DNA of 64,000 nt from Anagrus nilaparvatae. Its lineage: Eukaryota > Arthropoda > Insecta > Hymenoptera > Mymaridae. The stretch covers positions 13,332,501 through 13,396,500 of the forward strand of contig JAKSXM010000007.1 in NCBI GenBank assembly GCA_022575985.1, in the 5' to 3' direction. How positions within the stretch are numbered: the stretch's first letter is position 1; each line of letters starts with the position of its first letter. The notes under the pieces were generated by a model. The model was not told where the DNA came from. It searched no databases and saw only the letters and a program-made list of their open reading frames with translations. This document shows positions 57,060-64,000 of the stretch, one piece after another. Position numbers and translations under genes: made by a program.

Positions 57060-60000
57060 GAGTGATTCTTAAATCCAGCAAAAGTTTCCAGGTCGGGTCG
57101 CTGAAACCGGTTAAAAAGTTTTTTTTGCCAATTACCTATCCAAAATGGACTATGACCCCTAATTTTGGCCCTCAATATTGAAAACTAAGCCCAGGGCGAA
57201 TTTTTGAGAAAAAAAACACGTTTTCATCTTTCCTCCGCCGCTCATTCTTCTTTTATATGCCATTCCTTGAAATTTCCTCAGGAATCCAGTCCTGCCATTA
57301 GTTTTTGAAAATTCCTACACGGGGAGCCGGAAAATCGATAAATTCACAGGGTATTTTATGGAAGCTACAGAAAAATTGTATATCCGAGTTTTTTATTAAG
57401 CTTCTCAGAAAAAGCGTCTTTTTACATATATTTTCGGATGCCATATCAACCTAGATGCGATCGAACTTCCTCGACCCTAAAATAATCGAAAAATCGTAAA
57501 TTATCCTCAATTTTTCTAATTTTTTTTATTTTTGTGAATATCCCCGCTTTAAATGACTCCGAATGATTTAAATAAGGGAAAATTCGGATTCCCAAGGAAA
57601 TTTTACATACTTTCTTTATTTAAATATTTTTTAGGCTTTAATGTAAACGAGCTCATACCAAATGCCTCAAATACAAAAGTCGGATTTTCATCATTTTCAA
57701 AAGTTTTTCTGAATTTTCCCACACTAAATGACCTCGTACAAGTCAAATAAGTTTAGATTTGGATTCTCCAGGAAATTTCATAAAACTTCTATACTATGAA
57801 AATCTTTAGGGTTTAGTATAAAAGAGTTCATAGCTATGGATTAAAAAAATTCTGATTTTCCTTGTTTTTTACATTTTTTTGTATTTGTGCGATTACTCTA
57901 ACAAACATAACCAGTAGTACAACTCTCTGGCTCAGAGAGTTAGAACTCCCTAAATCAAGGAACTTTCTATATTACCTGAGGGTTTTTGAGGTTCAGAAAA
58001 TCATTTTTATGAATGAAAATTTTAATTTTTTCGTCTTAGCATATTTTCCAATTTTCAACATAATAAGCTTTTTACATTGCCTGGAGGTTTTCGAGGTCAT
58101 TAAAACGTTCTTATTAATGAAATTTATCATTATTTGACTCAGAATATTTTCCAATTTTCCAATATTTCTATATTTCCTGGGGATTTTCGAGCTTAAGAAA
58201 AACGTTTTAAATTATGAAAATATTTTTACCCTAGCATATTTATGAGCAATTATTTTAAAAGTGATACTTAATTCGAGCCTGGAATCATAAATTTTTTTTT
58301 TGAGGGCACATCGATATGACCCGTGTTTTCAGATAGTTTGAACCTTCAGAAAACCGAAAAAAATCGTGAACAAGAAATCGGCGATAGGTGCCAAAAAGAT
58401 TTTTTCAATTTTATGTCAAAAAACGTGTTTTTCGTATCTGAGCTACCCTAAATTTTTAAAATAACTTTTTAGGTAAAAAAACTTTTTTAAAATAGATAAG
58501 AAAATCTGATTGCCAGGGAAAAACACTCCAGAAGAAAAAAAAACTTATCTTTTTACGATGAAATTTAGCCAAGTTATCGTCAATTTAAGATTTTGCTCAA
58601 ATTCGTCTTAAAAAAGATTGCAATTTTATTGAAAAAAGCCTGTTTCTGAGCCTTAAACATGCATTATTCGCTTGATTTTCATCGTAAAATAATAATTTTT
58701 TTTTTAAAATCGATTAATTTTTTCCTGGCAATTCAATTATTTAAGAAAAAAAATCATTTTTATTGACCAAATTTCAATTTTTAGGTCAAAAGCCTTTGAA
58801 AACTGTAAGTAGCAAGATTTACTTAACACAGTTTTTGATCTAAAAATTAAAATTTTGTCAATAAAAATAATTTTTTTCTTAAAGAAATGAATTGCCAGGA
58901 AAAAATTAATCGATTTTAAAAAAAAAATTATTGTTTTACGATGAAAATCAAGCGAATAATGCATGTTTAAGGTTCAGAAACAGGCTTTTTCAATAAAATT
59001 TCAATCTTTTTTAAGACGCATTTGAGCAAAATCTTAAATTGACGATAATTTGGCTAAATTTCATCGTAAAAAGATAAGTTTTTTTTTCTTCTGGAGTGGT
59101 TTTTCCCTGGCAATCAGATTTTCTTATCTATTTTAAAAAAGTTTTTTTTACCTAAAAAGTTATTTTAAAAATTTAGGGTAGCTCAGATACGAAAAACACG
59201 TTTTTTGACATAAAATTGAAAAAATCTTTTTGGCACCTATCGCCGATTTCTTGTTCACGATTTTTTTCGGTTTTCTGAAGGTTCAAACTATCTGAAAACA
59301 CGGGTCATATCGATGTGTCCTCAAAAAAAAAATTTACGATTCCAGGCTCGAATTAAGTATCACTTTTAAAATAATTGCTCTTATATATCGAAAACCCCTA
59401 CATATTTCTACTTTTCATGTTTTTTGTTCCGTAATATTGGAAAATCGGAAAATATGCTAGTGTGAAAAAATAAAAGTTTTGAACAATGAAAACGTTTTTC
59501 TCATCCTCAAAAACACCCAGGTAATGTAAAAAACTTATTCTGAAATGTTTTTTGGTCCATCATCTTGGAAAACCAGAAAATATGCAAGGGCGAAAAAATA
59601 AAAATTTTTATTTATAAAAACGATTTTCTCAAACTCGAAAACCCTCAGGTGATGTAGAAAGTTTCTATTTTCATGTTTATTGGTCCACCATATTGGAAAA
59701 TCGGAAAATTTTTTTGAAGGAAAAATTAAAAATTACGCCTCCAGGATATCAGCTTTCCATCGTACGGTTCATTTTCAACTCTAAAGTATTCCAGGAGATG
59801 ACAGAAATTTCAGAGAGTTAACTCCCTGCCCCAGTCAGTTCACTCTTTAAATCAGGGCATGTTAACTCTCTTATTTAGGAAGTTAACTCCCTGATATAGG
59901 GAGTTATAACTCTCTGAGCCAGAGAGTAGTACTATTGGTTATGTTTGTAAAAGTAACCGCACAAATACAAAAAAATGTAAAAAAACAAGGAAAATCTGAA

Positions 60001-60933
60001 TTGTTTAAATTCATTGCTATGAACTCGTTTATACTAAAGCCTAAAGATTTTCATAGTATAGAAGTTTTATGAAATTTCCTGGAGAATCCAAATCTAAACT
60101 TATTTCTCGTTTACATTAAAGACTAAAATATATTTAAATAAAGAAAGTATGTAAAATTTCCCTGGGATTCCAAATTTTCGATTATTTAAATCATTCGGAG
60201 TCATTTAAAGCGGGAAAATTCAAAAAACTGAAAAAAAATGAGAAAAATTGAGGATAATTTACGATTTTTCGATTATTTTAGGGTCTAGGAAGTTCGATTG
60301 CATCTAGGTTGATATGGCATCCGAATATATATATAAAAACACACTTTTTCTGAGAAGCTTAATAAAAAACTCGGATATACAATTTTTCTGTAGCTTCCAT
60401 AAAATACCCTGTGAGTTTATTGATTTTCCGGCTCCCCGTGTAGGAATTTTCAAAAACTAATGGCAGGACTGGATTACTGAGGAAATTTTACTATAATACC
60501 TCTTTTTTCATAATTTTTTATCGATTCCAGAAGGAATGGCATATAAAAGAAGAATGAGCGGCGGAGGAAAGATGAAAACGTGTTTTTTTTTCAAAAATTG
60601 GCCCTGGGCTTAGTTTTCAATATGGAGGGCCAAAATTTGGGGTCATAGTCCATTTTGGATAGGTAATTGACAAAAAAAACTTTTCTTCCTAGCGGGCCGA
60701 AAACACTTTTTTCGCCCCGCAACGAAATCGAAAAAAACGCGTTTTCACCCCACTGAGAAAGAAAAATTTCGTTTTGTCCATGGGAACAAAAAAAAAATAC
60801 CCCAGATCGCAGTTTACCATGCTAATTAACATTCGATCTGGGCCATTCTTTTTTTTTGCTCCCTTGGTTAAAAATGTACTATTTTAGCCGGTTTCAGCGA
60901 CCCAACCTGGAAACTTATCAGGGGAATCATTTC
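57060..60933. repeat. Giant palindrome, 3.9 kb
   Basis: The left arm (about 57060-58790) and right arm (about 58830-60933) are reverse complements with few changes: GTTTCCAGGT at 57085 against ACCTGGAAAC at 60905, CTTTCCTCCGCCGCTCATTC at 57230 against its complement at 60554, and GGCAATTCAATTATTTAAGA at 58729 near the centre. The centre loop is about 40 bases. The right arm is longer, mainly from extra sequence at about 59400-59940. No protein recognised. Confidence 0.88.
60690..60880. repeat. Copy of the dispersed CCCAAAT-type element, inside the palindrome arm
   Basis: CCCCAGATCGCAGTTTACCA and the inverted ATTCGATCTGGGCCATTC. It is present only in the right arm, so it was inserted after the palindrome formed or was lost from the left arm. 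Confidence 0.5.
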
Positions 60934-62295
60934 TAAACAGAATAAAATTAATTAATTTTTCACTGCAAAGCATACTTGGGCATATCTCACTAAGTGGTCA
61001 TATTGCATACATGAGGGCTTTAATTAAAATCCAGCATTCTGTTTAAAAAAAAAAATATTAAAATTTATTGAAATATATTTCTTCTCAAGCCTCAAGAAAT
61101 TTTTTCGCCTTATTTCTTTAATTATTATGAAATAACAGCGTTGGAATGATTCAGAACCCTAATATTTTGTTGGTAACCTTGTTAGGTTTTTTATATTCTT
61201 AACATTACAGAGGGAATGCCGTAAAACTATTTGCCTTTTTTTTATAAATAGATTTTGATAAATTAATAATATATTTAATTTCTTCACATAATTTAAACAA
61301 TGTGCTCCTTTTCTAAAACAAATTGTGCCAGCTGAAATATTGCTAACCGCATTTTCAAATAAATACGACCAAAGAAAGTTTCTTTAGCCACAAATGAATG
61401 CCGTGAACAATTTTACTTCTAACTATTGTGAAAATTTTCTATAATGTTTCACAATTTAAAAGTAAATTGAGAAAAACTAGTGCCTCCTATAATTTAGTAG
61501 ATATGGGCATCAGAAGGCTTTGTTGCCGATGCGTAATTTTGGTACTAAAATCACATTTTTTAATGGCACTCATTCAATTTTTAAAAAATCTTTGCAAAAT
61601 CTTTTGTGTAAAATTTTATCAGATTTCAGTTAAAAAAAACGGTATAGCTGGATTCAATGCGTTGTATGTAAAAACCCCAGTTTTATATAAACTAATCGTG
61701 CAATTTAGAAGCTTTGTTTAGCAATAACCTAAAAATGAGCGGGTATCATTGCACCGCTTTGTAAAATGTGCCACTTATTTTGTGCCGCTAAATTTTTGCC
61801 GCTTCATGAAGGTGCTAGCACAATGTGAAATTAAATAAAAAATAATAAAATTTTGTCGGTAAGGCAGATAAATAATAAACAATAAGAAAGGTTATGATAA
61901 AAAAAATTAGAATAGAATAGCAGTTTATTTGTCTAGAAACAAAATTGTGAATTTACATATGAGATATAGCAGTCTTTTACATAGTATTTTAAGTAAATAT
62001 ATAAAATTAACAAATAAATAAATTTCAACAAAATATAATTTTTTAACAAAGTTAAAGTCTAGTATATACATTAATTTACATTTTTAGAGAAAACAAATAA
62101 ATTAGCATGTTTCTGATATTTTTGGTGTATTCCCGACGAATTGTCCTGAGATCTCTGGAGATCTCTAAACTTGTTTTTAATTATTTCAAATGATTGAAGC
62201 TTATTATGCTAAAAATGCTTATAAATAGCTCCAACAAGCCTACATTATTCATAATACATGTAAAAAAAATTCAAGCTGTATTTATACATAGCTAA
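60934..62295. other. Spacer, nothing recognised
   Basis: AT-rich sequence between two large inverted repeats. The 97-codon frame at 61428-61721 has no recognisable domain and no codon pattern that separates it from chance. Confidence 0.4.
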
Positions 62296-64000
62296 ACCAT
62301 CAAAATTTGCCTTTTAATCAAATGAAAATCTGTAAAAATATTATTTTTTTCTATAATTATTACGAAAATTGAAGCTAAACTTAGGTTTCTGACAAAAGAT
62401 TTTTAAAAAGTGAATTACTATTAATATGATTAATAAAACTTGTATATTTTGTAGCTCAAAAAGCACTCTATGTCAATAAAATCATAAATTGCTTATGGAG
62501 AAATTGAAGAAATTTCAAAGATTTAAATCATTTCAACTGTTTGGAGATATTATTCAGAATTGAAGAATCCTTTTTCATTTAATAGACAAATAATTTATCA
62601 TATATACCTTCAGTCTTCTTGAAAGAACCTACTGAATCTCGAGCCAAGTGCCCCAATTTTACATGAGAAGGGGATTCTGAGACGAATATTTTAAATTTTG
62701 CTGTAACTTTACTTTTTCACCAAATAACTTCCTGAGTCTTATTTTTCTGATCACAAACGAATTAATGAAATATTGAGAGTAAAAATTTAAAGCGTTTAAT
62801 ATCACATATAAACAAAATTTGTTCTTATTATTACTGCTAACTTTTATCATAACTGTCTTTCTAACTTAAATTACTATAAAATAAAAAATGAACAAAGTAG
62901 CGTGTTATTTTGTCGAAATTTCCGAAAACCGGCCTCTTTACAATATCAAAAATGATCTATCAGGGATAGTAAAAAAATTAAAATACAATTTTTTACCAAA
63001 TGTTGAAATTACTGCTAAAATTAGAATTTTTCGCATATACCCAGAAAAGTAAAGAATGACCCAAATCGCACGTAAATTACTATCTGAGGCGAAGCTTTTT
63101 TTATGACCCAGGGTCATATACGATATTTCTGTGTCCGTTTATGGAAAAAATTTTTATAAGCTTCAAATTTTTTAAAATGTTTACTTGCAATATTTCTTAA
63201 AATCGTTTGTGAGATTTCGCGATTAAAGGTTAGAATCCCAATTGAAATATTTTATAAAATATCAAAAATCACTATCTTTAAAGAGTTATAACTTGAAACT
63301 TGAAAATAGTTAAGATATGTAGTAATTTTATATGAAATCCATTTTAATCGAAAATCGTCCATAGTTACCACAATGAGAAGGTATAGGTTATTTTTTGTGG
63401 TTATTAAACATTTTTATTAATTACTTTCGTTTTGCGGGTCGTTGAACGCAAGTATGATATCAGTTTTTACCTAAGATGACCAAGTTGCCCATAATAAGCA
63501 ACATTAGGTTATCTTTTGCGTTTTCTTAGATGTTTATTTTTGTGAGTAGAAAAATAAGACTCAGGAAGTTATTTGGTGGAAAAGTAAAGTTACAGCAAAA
63601 TTTAAAATATTCGTCTCAGAATTCCCTTCTCATGTAAAGTTGGGGCACTTGGCTCGAGATTCAGTAGGTTCTTTCAAGAAAACTGAAGGTATATATGATA
63701 AATTATTTGTCTATTAAATGAAAAAGGATTCTTCAATTCTGAATAATATCTCCAAACAGTTGAAATGATTTAAATCTTTGAAATTTCTTCAATTTCTCCA
63801 TAAACAATTTATGATTTTATTGACATAGAGTGCTTTTTGAGCTACAAAATATACAAGTTTTATTAATCATATTAATAGTAATTCACTTTTTAAAAATCTT
63901 TTGTCAGAAACCCAAGTTTAGCTTCAATTTTCGTAATAATTATAGAAAAAAATAATATTTTTACAGATTTTCATTTGATTAAAAGGCAAATTTTGATGGT
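62296..64000. repeat. Large inverted repeat, right end at or beyond the window edge
   Basis: ACCATCAAAATTTGCCTTTT at 62296 is inverted exactly at the last bases of the window. The arms run 62296 to about 62770 and about 63530 to 64000, nearly identical through TCTCGAGCCAAGTGCCCCA (62638) and its complement (63643). The arms may extend further on both sides. A copy of the dispersed CCCAAAT element lies in the loop (63035-63135). Confidence 0.85.

Noticed and set aside
1..64000. CRISPR arrays, operons, riboswitches or prophage
   Set aside because: The genes are spliced and eukaryotic; no regularly spaced short repeats of CRISPR type were seen.

Overview
The window is very AT-rich eukaryotic DNA with spliced genes: GT..AG introns with compatible phases, poly(A) signals, a poly(A)-tailed LINE fragment and dense inverted-repeat elements. 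It looks like an arthropod chromosome, most likely an insect. The finer placement (perhaps Hymenoptera) is only a guess. No prokaryotic or viral organisation is seen.

Region 1 (about 1-19,700, plus strand) is the 3' part of a fibulin-type extracellular matrix gene. Fifteen exons encode about 1,540 residues: anaphylatoxin-like Cys-pair modules, many calcium-binding EGF modules (DIDEC/DINEC starts), a Thr-rich mucin-like exon, and a C-terminal fibulin module ending at 19404. All exon phases fit except one: the exon at 9152-9592 ends in an in-frame stop where a phase-1 donor is expected. The introns hold several small inverted-repeat elements.

Region 2 (about 19,236-56,905) is a head-to-tail segmental duplication. 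Each unit starts inside the last fibulin exon and carries an M1 (aminopeptidase N-like) gene on the minus strand. Unit 1 (19236-37598) has a nine-exon copy with signal peptide, MENWG and HEXXH-X18-E. Unit 2 (37599-56905) has a decayed copy: no start codon or signal peptide, HECAH changed to HECAQ, a 111-bp in-exon tandem duplication and a frameshift in the last exon. Sequence next to the breakpoint at 37598/37599 recurs at the end of unit 2. The units differ mainly by elements inserted after the duplication, so one unit gives the empty site for the other. These include TIR elements at 38191-39330, 40141-43459 and 46557-49533 (the last itself hit by an internally deleted R1-like LINE with a 12-bp target duplication) and a 3-kb inverted duplication at 23036-26066. 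Unit 2 also contains a third aminopeptidase exon-1 scrap and a 335-codon pogo/CENP-B-type transposase ORF that has lost its first catalytic Asp.

Region 3 (about 57,000-64,000) has no recognisable gene. It holds a giant 3.9-kb palindrome (57060-60933) and one arm pair of another large inverted repeat that runs off the window end (62296-64000).

Overall, a conserved matrix gene sits beside a recently duplicated, partly decaying peptidase locus that is being reworked by long-TIR (foldback) elements, nested up to three deep. No new multi-gene system was found. The most unusual signals are the density of foldback elements, the tandem duplication with dated insertions, and the stop-ended fibulin exon.
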